64,000 bases of DNA from Flavobacterium shii (GCF_025847235.1 NZ_JAOZEW010000018.1:1-64000); one strand, 5' to 3'; shown: positions 34,727 through 43,413, counted from the first letter of the stretch. Translations and numbers: made by a program. Notes: generated by a model from the sequence alone, not told the origin.

Positions 34727-34930
34727 TTAGTGATTATAGATGTCTCCAAATTTCTCTTCCAAGAATATTATATGAAAAACATTATGATTTCTCAAACCAA
34801 GAAAAGGTCTATTATCTCCATTTGCTCTAAAAACCGTTAAATCTGTCACATCTGGTGAAACAAATTTAGGCAAGTCTGGCTTTATTTGTCCAACGGGTAT
34901 TTTTTCGGTTCCAAACCCATGTATATAATT
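34727..34930 (-). pseudogene. Orphan C-terminal coding fragment beside the antitoxin-like gene
   Basis: In the reading frame ending with TAA at 34727-34729, about 65 codons are open and encode a protein-like C-terminus: HGFGTEKIPVGQIKPDLPKF, then a segment with TVFRANGDNRPFLGLR and an end EEKFGDIYNH. There is no start codon, and an in-frame TAG lies just upstream. The fragment overlaps the 3' end of the antitoxin-like gene in another frame. I read this as the tail of a deleted partner gene fused out of frame to the antitoxin. I do not recognise the family. Confidence 0.5.
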
Positions 34931-35087
34931 CTGCTTTACCTTCCTCTAAATTTTGTATCCTACTATCTAATTCTCTTTTAACTTCTTCAGAAATTTCTAA
35001 ATCTTTTTTAGAAATACTATCCCATAATTGCTCCGCTAAAACAATATTTTCAGCATTGCTGTACTTAGATAAATTTTTAATTTCCAT
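34866..35087 (-). pseudogene. Addiction-module (antitoxin-like) protein with aberrant C-terminus
   Basis: The first 55 of 73 residues (KNLSKYSNAENIVLAEQLWD through the ELDSRIQNLEEGKAELYTW region) match the putative addiction-module component family (PF09720 type), usually paired with RelE/ParE toxins. The expected ending after YTW is replaced by WNRKNTRWTNKARLA, which belongs to another frame of the neighbouring coding fragment. No toxin gene remains. An exact -7 element precedes the gene at 35119. It could still be expressed as a short protein, but the locus looks decayed. Confidence 0.6.
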
Positions 35088-35118
35088 ATTCTTAGTATTA
35101 CTAATATTTTCAGCATTA

Positions 35119-35126
35119 CAAATTTA
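35119..35126 (-). promoter_or_regulatory. Candidate -7 element of the antitoxin-like gene
   Basis: The minus strand reads TAAATTTG, an exact TAnnTTTG match, 31 nt upstream of the start. Imperfect direct repeats of an ACTAATATTTTCAGCATT-like sequence flank the start region (35098-35117 and, inside the gene, near 35046-35060). Confidence 0.4.
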
Positions 35127-35267
35127 ATCAAAAATTAGTATGATTTGTATTTAATAGAAATACAGATTTCTTTCGCCATCAATTCACGAATAAGCACAAA
35201 TTATTAGGGCTAAAATTCAATTTCTCAAATTTCTAATCAATTTAATCAAAAGTTGCTATATCTACTT

Positions 35268-36434
35268 TTAAAACAATCCAGCAACAGGTCTGTTATTTAT
35301 TCCTATTTTAGAATAATCAAAACTCATTTTTTCTTTTAATAAAGATGCATATACACCTCTAAAATCAATCTCATATTTTAAATCGCCATTATCCAAGTTA
35401 GACAAATCGGGATTTTTTCCTAAAATTGCTCCTTTGTTACTTCCTCCTATTATAAACATTGGCGCGGCTGTTCCGTGATCTGTTCCATTTCCGTTGTCTT
35501 TTACTCTCCTGCCAAATTCCGAAAACACAACAACTGTAACATTTTGAAGTAATTGAGATTGTTTTAAATCCTGATAAAAACTATACAAGGCATCATTTAA
35601 ATCGGTTAATTTTTTCTCATGAATCGCGAGTTGATTATCATGTGTATCAAATCCACCAAGAGATGTATAATATACTTTCGAATTTAGATTCCCTTTTATT
35701 AATCGACCAATCCATTCCAGATTTTTAGATAGTTCGGTTTTAGGATAACTTATTTCCGTTTTAGATTTTGCCAATGCTTTCTGAATTTCGTCGGATCCTT
35801 CGGTAACTGAATTGGCTATTTTTCGAACAAAATCCAACTGAGGATTATTCGACAATGTTACATTTTCTTCCTTATCCGATTTTACTTTAAATCGGTTTGG
35901 ATCTTTTACCGTGATTGAATTTGGCTCAATTCCTTTTAAAGCCAAATTATCTATTGTGTCTATATTTATTCCAGCCGTAGCCTGATGTCCTTTACATTGC
36001 AAGTCCAAATATCGTCCGAGCCAGCCTTCATTTATATATTTATTCGAATCTGTTGCCGTTTGCCAAATCTCCTGACTGCGAAAATGTGACCGAATCGGCT
36101 CTGGATAACCTACATTTTGAATTACGGTTAAATCTCCATTTTGCTGCATTTGGGCAAAATCTTTTAAAGAAGGATGAAATGCCATTCCTTTATTTTTCCC
36201 TATCACAACATCTTTACCCAAAGCGATTTTTGTCCTCAAATCATAATACAAAGGATTATCATAAGGGATAAAAGTATTCAACCCATCATTACCTCCATTA
36301 AGCTGGACAAATACAACACATTGCTCGCCAATTACCAAACTATTTTGAGAACCATAAGCATGCAAAAAATCAGGAAGCAAAAGCATTCCGCCAGTAAATG
36401 TTCCTGTTATCGATATAAAATTCCTTCTGTTCAT
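35268..36434 (-). CDS. DUF1501-family secreted protein
   Basis: The 388-residue protein starts MNRRNFISITGTFTGGMLLL, a likely Tat-type twin-arginine signal. The mature part has VFVQLNGGNDGLNTFIPYDN, FHPSLKDFAQMQQNGDLTVIQNVGYP, the metal-site-like LGGFDTHDNQ, and VVVFSEFGRRVKDNGNGTDHGTAAPMF. These are diagnostic for DUF1501, related to the alkaline phosphatase/sulfatase superfamily. Function is not established. It follows the DUF1800 gene by 12 nt; the two families are habitually paired. Confidence 0.93.
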   Translation of the reverse strand: MNRRNFISITGTFTGGMLLLPDFLHAYGSQNSLVIGEQCVVFVQLNGGNDGLNTFIPYDNPLYYDLRTKIALGKDVVIGKNKGMAFHPSLKDFAQMQQNGDLTVIQNVGYPEPIRSHFRSQEIWQTATDSNKYINEGWLGRYLDLQCKGHQATAGINIDTIDNLALKGIEPNSITVKDPNRFKVKSDKEENVTLSNNPQLDFVRKIANSVTEGSDEIQKALAKSKTEISYPKTELSKNLEWIGRLIKGNLNSKVYYTSLGGFDTHDNQLAIHEKKLTDLNDALYSFYQDLKQSQLLQNVTVVVFSEFGRRVKDNGNGTDHGTAAPMFIIGGSNKGAILGKNPDLSNLDNGDLKYEIDFRGVYASLLKEKMSFDYSKIGINNRPVAGLF

Positions 36435-36446
36435 AACTTTAAACTT

Positions 36447-37844
36447 CTAGATTAATTGGTATTCGGGTAACTTGGTAATGTAATTAAACAGTCTGATTAC
36501 TGCAAAATTGGCGTGAGCTTCTTTCGGGTCAAAATCATATTTAAGCAAATTCTCCATGTCTTTTTGCATCGCGTCATTAACATTAAACAATAGTCTGTTT
36601 GACAATTCGGCAATAATTGTTTTATTACTCCCATTAGAATCAAAATCTATTTTTACATCAATTTTTTCGAATTCAGTCTTTGGCTTCTCATTTTCATCAC
36701 TCATTGTGTTTAGTACCTTTCTTGTAATACTTCTTCCACTGCAAAGCAAATCTGATGTATTGTTACGTTGTAAATAAATCTGAGAAGTCAGCCATGAATT
36801 TCCACCATCCCAACCTTTCACATTTACCTGATTGTATAAATCCATTCCTTGTTGTTTCAAAAAAAACACAACCATCCCATCATCGAGATCATCAATATGC
36901 AATTCATCCAAAAGCTGTAAAATATAAACCAACGGATCTTTTATTTTTGTTCCAGAAACATCTTTGGCATATTCTTCGGTAAATATTTTAGTTAGTAATG
37001 GTTGTATTTCAAACTTTATTTTCCTGAAATAATCACCATAATAAATTACCAAATCTTCTGAAGGATTATCGTAAATAAACCATTTCAGAATTTTTCGGGT
37101 AATTAAATACGGAATGCTTTTCTGCTCAAAAATAATATCTACGAGATCATCTACTTTCCAATTTCCAGTTTTCCCAAAATAGGTTTTATCACTATCGTCT
37201 TCGGCAAAGCGCCTGTAAACTGCTCCATCATCTCCCAGATTTAATCCTGCTAAAGCTCTTGCTCCATTTTTAATATCATTTTCGGTATAATTCCCGATTC
37301 CGATTGTGAACAACTCGAGTAATTCACGGCTTAGATTTTCGTTATACTTTCCTTTTTTATTATCGACATTGTCCAGGTATTTTACCATTGCATTCGATTT
37401 TAGGATTTGCTTGGTGAGTTCTTTGAAGTTTCCAAAAGCATGCTCTCGCAAAATCATATTGTGCTGATAAATCCAATAATTGACTTTTACTTTCTGGGAA
37501 GTCGAAACGAAATGATTGTGCCAGAAGCAAACCATGTTTTCGCGTAGCGGAAATTCATCATTTCTCATTTTGGCTATCCACCATTTTTTTAATTCGACTG
37601 ATGAATAAATTTCTTGCTTGAGAATTTTCTTTTTAGCTTCTGAATCAGCTGTTTTTATAGATTCACGTAGTTCTTTAAGTTCAATAAGTGTTTTGGGATC
37701 ATCATCTAAAAAAGCAGGAAGTTGTTTGTCAAACTTTGAATCATAGGAATGTTTTAGAAATTTTTCTAATCCTAATTTTTCAATCTTATCGGATTCTTTA
37801 CCAGAGAAACCCAATCGTAACGACCAAACATTGCTTTTTTTCAT
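36447..37844 (-). CDS. DUF1800-family protein
   Basis: The 465-residue protein carries family segments AKMRNDEFPLRENMVCFWHNHFV, LDNVDNKKGKYNENLSRELLELFTIGIGNYTENDIKNGARALAGL and the C-terminal VKGWDGGNSWL. The start shown lacks a clear signal peptide, unlike its DUF1501 partner, so export is uncertain. DUF1800-DUF1501 pairs are widespread in environmental bacteria with no proven role. It is the first gene of the two-gene unit. Confidence 0.92.
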   Translation of the reverse strand: MKKSNVWSLRLGFSGKESDKIEKLGLEKFLKHSYDSKFDKQLPAFLDDDPKTLIELKELRESIKTADSEAKKKILKQEIYSSVELKKWWIAKMRNDEFPLRENMVCFWHNHFVSTSQKVKVNYWIYQHNMILREHAFGNFKELTKQILKSNAMVKYLDNVDNKKGKYNENLSRELLELFTIGIGNYTENDIKNGARALAGLNLGDDGAVYRRFAEDDSDKTYFGKTGNWKVDDLVDIIFEQKSIPYLITRKILKWFIYDNPSEDLVIYYGDYFRKIKFEIQPLLTKIFTEEYAKDVSGTKIKDPLVYILQLLDELHIDDLDDGMVVFFLKQQGMDLYNQVNVKGWDGGNSWLTSQIYLQRNNTSDLLCSGRSITRKVLNTMSDENEKPKTEFEKIDVKIDFDSNGSNKTIIAELSNRLLFNVNDAMQKDMENLLKYDFDPKEAHANFAVIRLFNYITKLPEYQLI

Positions 37845-38100
37845 AACGCAGGAATTATTTAAGAATAAGACTTTGTTTTTTTTAAAAGGTTTAAAAGGGA
37901 GGTTCTGAGTTTCTTAGATACTAAGACGCTAAGATTTTTTTTAATTAGGTAGTATAATTAGAACGCTTTTTATTGGCTTGATATTGTCTTTTTAGAGAAA
38001 TTGAGTATTTACTCTATATTTATTGATATGTTTTACAAGTTTGTCTTTCTTCTGGCATGCGAGCTATTTCGCGAAGAAGAGCCGCAAAAATTTCTCCCAA

Positions 38101-38231
38101 TCTTGTCCTTCTGAGGAACGAAGACACGAGCGATAGCGAACTGGCGAAGCAATCACCGTTAGTAGCTCGACAATCTAAAAATACTTTGTGTTAGTTTCTT
38201 GTGGAGATTCTTCCTGCGTCAGAAAGACAAG
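38101..38231. repeat. Dispersed palindrome, family 3, second copy
   Basis: The left arm TCTTGTCCTTCTGAGGAACG (from 38101) and right arm TCTTCCTGCGTCAGAAAGAC (from 38208) pair at about 20 of 24 positions over an 83-nt loop. The GAGGAACGAAG core is shared with the copy at 32289. Confidence 0.6.
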
Positions 38232-38290
38232 ATTGGTAAAGTCATGTGAAGTAAAATTGACAATACCAAAACTACCTTAGGATCTCAATT

Positions 38291-38372
38291 CCTAGCCCCA
38301 ATTGCAGTGGAAATCCTTTTTATTTTTCCTTTAAAAATAAAAAGATTGTAACGAAAAGCGGGAAGAAGCTCC
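38291..38372 (+). repeat. Dispersed intergenic repeat, family 1, copy R2
   Basis: The sequence CCTAGCCCCAATTGCAGTGG, then AAATCC, is followed by a stem TTTTTATTTTT / AAAAATAAAAA, GATTGTAACGAAAAGCGGG and AAGCTCC. The ends align with R1 although the stem is made of different bases. Confidence 0.65.
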
Positions 38373-38381
38373 TAAAAAATA

Positions 38382-38410
38382 AAAGCAGCTATCATAACGA
38401 TAACTGCTTT
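38382..38410 (-). terminator. Intrinsic terminator of the nrdB-nrdA unit
   Basis: A hairpin AAAGCAG-TATC / GATA-CTGCTTT followed on the minus strand by a short T stretch lies about 70 nt past the nrdA stop. Confidence 0.6.
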
Positions 38411-38479
38411 CTATTTCTTGAATTAATTTTAAATCTAAAATCTTTTCTCTTTATTCTATTTTCTTTCTTCTAAAAAAAA

Positions 38480-40879
38480 TTAAGAACCACACATTTCACA
38501 ATCATCTGGATCTCCTGCTTGTGCTTTTAAAAGCATCGCTTTATAATCCTCAATGCTGATTTCTTCGGTTTCTGGAACTAAAGCTGCTGCTGGCGCATCT
38601 TCTTCTTTTTTATCGTTGTTTAATGTGAATTTAATCGCGTCAACTGCCGATTTTGTTCTTAGGTAATACATTCCTGTTTTTAAACCCGATTGCCAAGCAT
38701 AGAAATGCATTGACGTAAGTTTAGAATAGTTTGCATCTTGCATAAACAAGTTTAATGATTGCGATTGATCTATAAAGTAACCTCTTTGGCGTGACATATC
38801 GATAATATCTTTCATCGACATTTCCCAAACAGTTTTATACAAATCTTTTAAGTCTTGCGGGATAATATCAATGTTCTGAACAGATCCGTTATGACGCATG
38901 ATTTCTTGCTTCAATGTTTCGTTCCACAATCCTAGTTTTACTAAATCTTCTAGTAAATGTTTGTTTACAACAATGAATTCTCCAGACAATACACGACGTG
39001 TATAAATGTTTGATGTATAAGGCTCGAAAGCTTCGTTGTTTCCTAAGATTTGTGAAGTAGAAGCTGTAGGCATTGGCGCAACTAATAATGAGTTACGAAC
39101 TCCATGTTCCATTACTTCTTTACGCAACGAAGCCCAGTCCCAACGTCCTGATAATTCTTCGTCTTTCATTCCCCACATATTGTATTGGAATTCTCCTTGT
39201 GACATTGGAGATCCTGCAAATGTAGAATATGGTCCTTCTTCTTGAGCCATTTCCATAGATGCGGTTACAGCTGCAAAGTATAATGTTTCGAAAATTTCTT
39301 GGTTTAATTTCTTAGCCTCATCACTTGTAAAAGGCATACGCAACAAGATAAAAGCATCTGCTAATCCTTGTACTCCAAGACCTACCGGACGGTGGCGCAT
39401 GTTAGAATTCTCAGCTTCTTTTACTGGATAGTAATTTCTGTCGATTACTTTGTTCAGGTTACGAGTTACACGTTTTGTAACGTTGTAAAGCGCTTCGTGA
39501 TCAAATTTCCCGTTCTCGATAAACATTGGTAACGAAATAGAAGCTAAGTTACAAACTGCGATTTCATCTTTAGAGGTAAACTCCATAATCTCTGTACACA
39601 AGTTAGAGGAACGAATTGTCCCTAAATTCTTGTGGTTCGATTTACGGTTTGCTGCATCTTTGTACAACATATATGGTGTTCCTGTCTCGATTTGTGATTC
39701 AAGGATTTTCTCCCATAATTCACGAGCACGGATTGTTTTTCTTCCTTTTCCTCTAAATTCATAGTCAAGGTACATTGTTTCGAATTCTTCTCCGTAAACA
39801 TCGTATAATCCAGGACATTCGTTAGGACACATTAATGTCCAAGATGCATCTTCCTGAACACGTCTCATGAATAAATCAGAAGTCCACATGGCGAAGAATA
39901 AATCTCTCGCACGCATTTCTTCTTTTCCTGTATTTTTCTTTAAATCTAAAAATTCGAAGATATCAGCATGCCAAGTTTCGATGTAAATTGCAAAACTTCC
40001 TTTACGTTTTCCTCCTCCTTGATCTACATAACGTGCCGTATCGTTAAATACTCTCAACATAGGAACAATTCCGTTTGAAGTTCCGTTAGTTCCACGAATG
40101 TAAGAACCTGTTGCACGTACGTTATGAATAGAAAGTCCGATTCCTCCAGCCGATTGTGAAATTTTTGCCGTTTGTTTCAACGTATCGTAAATTCCATCGA
40201 TACTATCGTCTTGCATAGCAAGAAGGAAACAAGATGACATTTGCGGTTTTGGTGTTCCTGCATTAAACAATGTAGGCGTAGCATGGGTAAAGAATTTCTT
40301 CGACATTAAGTCGTATGTTTCCATTACCGATTTTAAATCATCAAGGTGAATACCTACTGACACACGCATTAACATATGTTGTGGTCTCTCGACAATTTTA
40401 CCATTTATTTTAAGCAAATACGAACGCTCTAGGGTTTTAAAACCAAAGTAATCGTAATTAAAATCTCTTGTGTATATGATATGCGAATCCAAAAATTCTG
40501 CATTTTCCTGAATTACGTTGTATACTTCGTCCGAAAGAAGTGGTGCTTCTTGCCCATTTCTTGGATTTACGTAGTTATACATATCCTTCATCGTTTCTGA
40601 GAACGATTTTTTAGTATTAGAGTGTAAGTTTGAAATTGCAATCCTAGCAGCCAGTTGAGCATAATCTGGGTGTGCAATTGTCATTGAAGCCGCAGTCTCG
40701 GCAGCCAGATTATCTAGTTCCGAAGTCGAAACACCATCATACAATCCTTCGATAACACGCATAGCTACCTTAACAGGATCTACGAGTTCATTTAACCCGT
40801 AACACAATTTTTTGATTCTTTCTGTAATCTTATCAAACATTACTGGCTCTTTGTGGCCATCTCTTTTTACTACATACAT
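38480..40879 (-). CDS. nrdA: Ribonucleoside-diphosphate reductase alpha subunit (class I)
   Basis: The 799-residue catalytic subunit reduces ribonucleoside diphosphates. It has an N-terminal ATP-cone allosteric domain (YVVKRDGHKEPVMFDKITER, 1-90). The first active-site cysteine is in PQMSSCFLLAMQDD, and the radical cysteine/glutamate motif is SNLCTEIMEF. The specificity loop region contains GGGKRKGSFAIYIETWH and the end MPTASTSQILGNNEAFEP. The C-terminal redox pair is in CEMCGS. All catalytic elements are present. It follows nrdB across a 282-nt structured spacer. Confidence 0.97.
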   Translation of the reverse strand: MYVVKRDGHKEPVMFDKITERIKKLCYGLNELVDPVKVAMRVIEGLYDGVSTSELDNLAAETAASMTIAHPDYAQLAARIAISNLHSNTKKSFSETMKDMYNYVNPRNGQEAPLLSDEVYNVIQENAEFLDSHIIYTRDFNYDYFGFKTLERSYLLKINGKIVERPQHMLMRVSVGIHLDDLKSVMETYDLMSKKFFTHATPTLFNAGTPKPQMSSCFLLAMQDDSIDGIYDTLKQTAKISQSAGGIGLSIHNVRATGSYIRGTNGTSNGIVPMLRVFNDTARYVDQGGGKRKGSFAIYIETWHADIFEFLDLKKNTGKEEMRARDLFFAMWTSDLFMRRVQEDASWTLMCPNECPGLYDVYGEEFETMYLDYEFRGKGRKTIRARELWEKILESQIETGTPYMLYKDAANRKSNHKNLGTIRSSNLCTEIMEFTSKDEIAVCNLASISLPMFIENGKFDHEALYNVTKRVTRNLNKVIDRNYYPVKEAENSNMRHRPVGLGVQGLADAFILLRMPFTSDEAKKLNQEIFETLYFAAVTASMEMAQEEGPYSTFAGSPMSQGEFQYNMWGMKDEELSGRWDWASLRKEVMEHGVRNSLLVAPMPTASTSQILGNNEAFEPYTSNIYTRRVLSGEFIVVNKHLLEDLVKLGLWNETLKQEIMRHNGSVQNIDIIPQDLKDLYKTVWEMSMKDIIDMSRQRGYFIDQSQSLNLFMQDANYSKLTSMHFYAWQSGLKTGMYYLRTKSAVDAIKFTLNNDKKEEDAPAAALVPETEEISIEDYKAMLLKAQAGDPDDCEMCGS

Positions 40880-41161
40880 AAGCTTACCTTTATAATTGTT
40901 ATTGAAAAAATGAAAGCATGGAAATTAAATTTCCATACTTAAACATTGCGTGTTTTTTTATTAATTTGAGAACTAGTAGATTCCCAATAGTTACCTACTC
41001 CCCAATCTGATATACAGATTGGAAATTAGTCAGTAATACTATTGAATCTGCGATTTGGGGAAAGAGATTCAATCTTTAAGTGTCTAGTTATAGAAACTTT
41101 CGTTTCTTAATTTTATTGTCTTTTAGTGCTCGTGGTAATCACTAAAATTTAACTTTGTTGT
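40880..41161 (-). other. Structured spacer between nrdB and nrdA
   Basis: Four self-complementary segments occur in 282 nt with no ORF. They are TTTTAGTG / CACTAAAA (41121-41147), AGAAAC-GAAA-GTTTCT on the RNA with a GNRA tetraloop (41092-41107), a long two-tier stem (40978-40991 with 41038-41049, enclosing CCAATCTG / CAGATTGG at 41002-41022), and an 11-bp stem AGTATGGAAAT / ATTTCCATGCT (40915-40939) followed by a U-rich stretch. It may be a processing or attenuation region, or a regulatory RNA. No -7 consensus is visible for nrdA. Confidence 0.45.
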
Positions 41162-42139
41162 CTAAAAATCTGCATCAAATGAAATTTTTTGAGCATCTCC
41201 ATCGGTATTCATTACACCTGATTTTTGATACTCTGCAACACGTTTTTCAAAGAAATTGGTTTTTCCCTGAAGTGAAATCATATCCATAAAGTCAAACGGA
41301 TTTGCTGAACCATAAACGCGGTCACATCCTAATTCGACAAGTAATCTATCGGCAACAAATTCTAAATATTGCGTCATTAAAACGGCGTTCATACCGATTA
41401 AACTTACCGGAAGAGATTCTGTAACAAACTCTCTTTCGATGTTTAAAGCATCAACGATAATTTCTTTAATTCTATCTTTTGGAACTTTGTTTATTAAATG
41501 GTGGTTGTGTAAATGCACTGCAAAATCGCAATGAACTCCTTCGTCACGAGAAATTAACTCGTTTGAGAAAGTTAAACCTGGCATTAACCCACGTTTTTTC
41601 AACCAATAAATAGAACAAAATGCTCCCGAGAAGAAAATTCCTTCTACTGCTGCAAAAGCAATCAAACGCTCTGCAAATGAATCTGATTCAATCCATTTTA
41701 AAGCCCATTTTGCTTTCTTGGCAATTGCTGGAAAAACTTCCAAAGCATTAAACAATTCATCTTTCTCTGCTTCATCTTTTACATAAGTATCAATTAATAG
41801 TGAATAGGTTTCACTATGAATATTTTCCATCATGATTTGGAATCCGTAGAAAAATTTTGCTTCTGCATATTGTACTTCATTTACAAAGTTTTCGGCAAGA
41901 TTTTCGTTTACAATTCCGTCTGATGCTGCAAAGAATGCTAATATGTGTTTAATGAAGTATCTTTCATCCTCCGACAACTTATTATTCCAGTCATTCAAGT
42001 CTTGATGCAAATCAATTTCCTCGGCAGTCCAAAAACTAGCTTCCATCTTTTTGTACCATTCCCAAATATCATGATGTTTGATAGGAAAAATTACGAAACG
42101 GTTCTTATTTTCTTGTAAAATTGGTTCGACTTGTGACAT
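41162..42139 (-). CDS. nrdB: Ribonucleoside-diphosphate reductase beta subunit (class I)
   Basis: The 325-residue diiron protein generates the radical for NrdA. Metal-ligand segments are visible in order: EASFWTAEEIDL, AASDGIVNENLAENF, the MENIHSETYSLL helix with the E-x-x-H pair, and the later FAAVEGIFFSGAF and ISRDEGVHCDFAVHL helices. A tyrosine lies four residues after the first ligand His, matching the radical Tyr of E. coli NrdB, so a Tyr-radical class Ia-like enzyme is expected. It is transcribed before nrdA. Confidence 0.96.
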   Translation of the reverse strand: MSQVEPILQENKNRFVIFPIKHHDIWEWYKKMEASFWTAEEIDLHQDLNDWNNKLSEDERYFIKHILAFFAASDGIVNENLAENFVNEVQYAEAKFFYGFQIMMENIHSETYSLLIDTYVKDEAEKDELFNALEVFPAIAKKAKWALKWIESDSFAERLIAFAAVEGIFFSGAFCSIYWLKKRGLMPGLTFSNELISRDEGVHCDFAVHLHNHHLINKVPKDRIKEIIVDALNIEREFVTESLPVSLIGMNAVLMTQYLEFVADRLLVELGCDRVYGSANPFDFMDMISLQGKTNFFEKRVAEYQKSGVMNTDGDAQKISFDADF

Positions 42140-42480
42140 TATTGTTGTGTTTTATTTTAAAATTTTTCAATGAATTTTCATCCATTTCTGTAGACTACAA
42201 AGATTGTCATTTGTTGGCTAAAATAAAAGCCAAACTTATTCACAATCGGCTCTAGTTTTTAACAACGAGAGAAAAAAGAGATAATTTTCATACAATTATT
42301 AACTTATTGAAAATGAATTAATTAAAACCATTCAAATTACTACTAACAGCAGTAAAATATAGGATTTAAAAAATAAAAAGCAAGGAATTTTTATAAATTT
42401 TAAAAATCTTTTTTTGATTGATTTTTAAAAATTTTTATTAAAATATCGGCTTCTTTTAATTGTAGAAAACACGGTTGTTT
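42140..42480. other. nrdB upstream region without genes
   Basis: The 341-bp AT-rich gap holds no convincing ORF. On the minus strand AATCTTTG (42200-42207) is a -7-like element 60 nt before nrdB. An inverted repeat TTGGCT-N8-AGCCAA (42216-42235) spans the spacer upstream of it and is a possible operator. The rest (42300-42480) is homopolymer-rich. Confidence 0.45.
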
Positions 42481-43050
42481 TTAGGAGCGTTTCATGTCTT
42501 GTGCAACTTTATCAAGTTCCATATACCAATCTTCTCCAAACTTGCGAATTAAGGCTTCTTTCACAAATTTATACACAGGAACTTCAAGCTCCTGACCTAA
42601 AGAACAGGCTGCATCGCAGATATCCCATTTATCATAGTTAACTGCTGCAAACTCTGTAAAATCTTTTACACGAATTGGGTATAAATGACATGAAACTGGC
42701 TTTTTCCAGCTCACAATTCCTTGATTGTACGCTTGCTCGATACCACAAAGTGCAGTTTTACCGTCAAAAATTACATACGCACAATCTTTATTATCAATTA
42801 ATGGTGTTTCCAAATCCCCATCAGTCCCTTTTACCCAGGTCCCTTGCGCTTCGATAACAGCAATTCCTTCTTTTCTTAAAAAGGGCTTAACTTTAGGATA
42901 AATTTCTTCCAGAATCTTTGTTTCCTCTTCACTCAACGGAGCTCCGGCATCGCCATCAACACAGCAAGCACCTTTACAAGCTGATAAATTGCAAACAAAT
43001 TCTTTTTCAAGAATATCTTCTGAAACGATCGTTTTTCCTAATTGAAACAT
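42481..43050 (-). CDS. DUF3109-family cysteine-rich protein
   Basis: The start at 43050 (MFQLGKTIVSEDILEKEFVC) is preferred. The ORF is open back to 43173, but that part encodes a poor hydrophobic/basic tract overlapping an intergenic repeat. The 189-residue protein has CNLSACKGACCVDGDAGAPL (about 20-39), then CAYVIFDGKTALCGIEQA and PVSCHLYPIRV, the DUF3109 cysteine pattern. It resembles YkgJ-type metal chelators. Function is unknown. Confidence 0.9.
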   Translation of the reverse strand: MFQLGKTIVSEDILEKEFVCNLSACKGACCVDGDAGAPLSEEETKILEEIYPKVKPFLRKEGIAVIEAQGTWVKGTDGDLETPLIDNKDCAYVIFDGKTALCGIEQAYNQGIVSWKKPVSCHLYPIRVKDFTEFAAVNYDKWDICDAACSLGQELEVPVYKFVKEALIRKFGEDWYMELDKVAQDMKRS

Positions 43051-43413
43051 GATAATAAAATACTGAAATTTATAAAGTGCAAAGATAGGCAAAGAAAACA
43101 GATATATTTTTATTCTTTTTTCACGCAGATTTAGGAGGTAAAATATATTGAATTTTACAGCAAAGTGCCACAAAGTTTCCCCGCAAAGATTCTCAAAGCT
43201 AAATTTGATTAAGAATACTTAAAAAACATTTGTGCCACTTTGCGCAAAACTTTGCGAATCTTTGTGGCAAAAACAAATATTTGTTATAAAAATCTCTATC
43301 TTAACCACAAAGACGTGTTTTTATAACAAAAATACACTGATTTAATTATCTAATAAAAAAGCCCTAACTTTATTATCTACATTTGCACATTTTTAAACCC
43401 TAAATTAAAAATT
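43051..43413. other. Intergenic region with GCAAAG-type repeat
   Basis: There is no supported gene. From 43160 to 43268 lies an imperfect palindrome: GTGCCACAAAGTTTCCCCGC at 43164-43183 and, at 43240-43268, segments CTTTGCGCAAAACTTTGCG and AATCTTTGTGGC. This is the flavobacterial cAAAGTgCGCAAAG type of dispersed repeat. The marC -7 element is at 43378. Confidence 0.5.
43378..43385 (+). promoter_or_regulatory. Candidate -7 element of the marC-family gene
   Basis: TACATTTG, an exact TAnnTTTG match, lies 28 nt upstream of the start codon at 43414. No clear TTTG is at the -33 position. Confidence 0.45.

Larger units (their letters stand above)
37845..38479. other. 635-bp gene-free interval filled with dispersed repeats
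   Basis: There is no convincing ORF. Contents in order are a TTAGATACTAAGACGCTAAG simple element (37913-37932), a family-3 palindrome (38101-38231), a family-1 repeat (38291-38372) and the nrdA terminator (38382-38410). The interval looks like a sink for flavobacterial intergenic repeats, not lost genes. Confidence 0.7.

Noticed and set aside
34866..34930. Programmed frameshift joining the antitoxin-like ORF to the downstream coding fragment
   Set aside because: No slippery heptamer or stimulatory structure is visible, and the second part has no relation to known antitoxin endings. Deletion and decay explain it better.
42481..43173. Longer start for the DUF3109 protein
   Set aside because: The extra 41 residues are a hydrophobic/basic tract encoded across an intergenic repeat; family similarity begins at the Met encoded at 43050.
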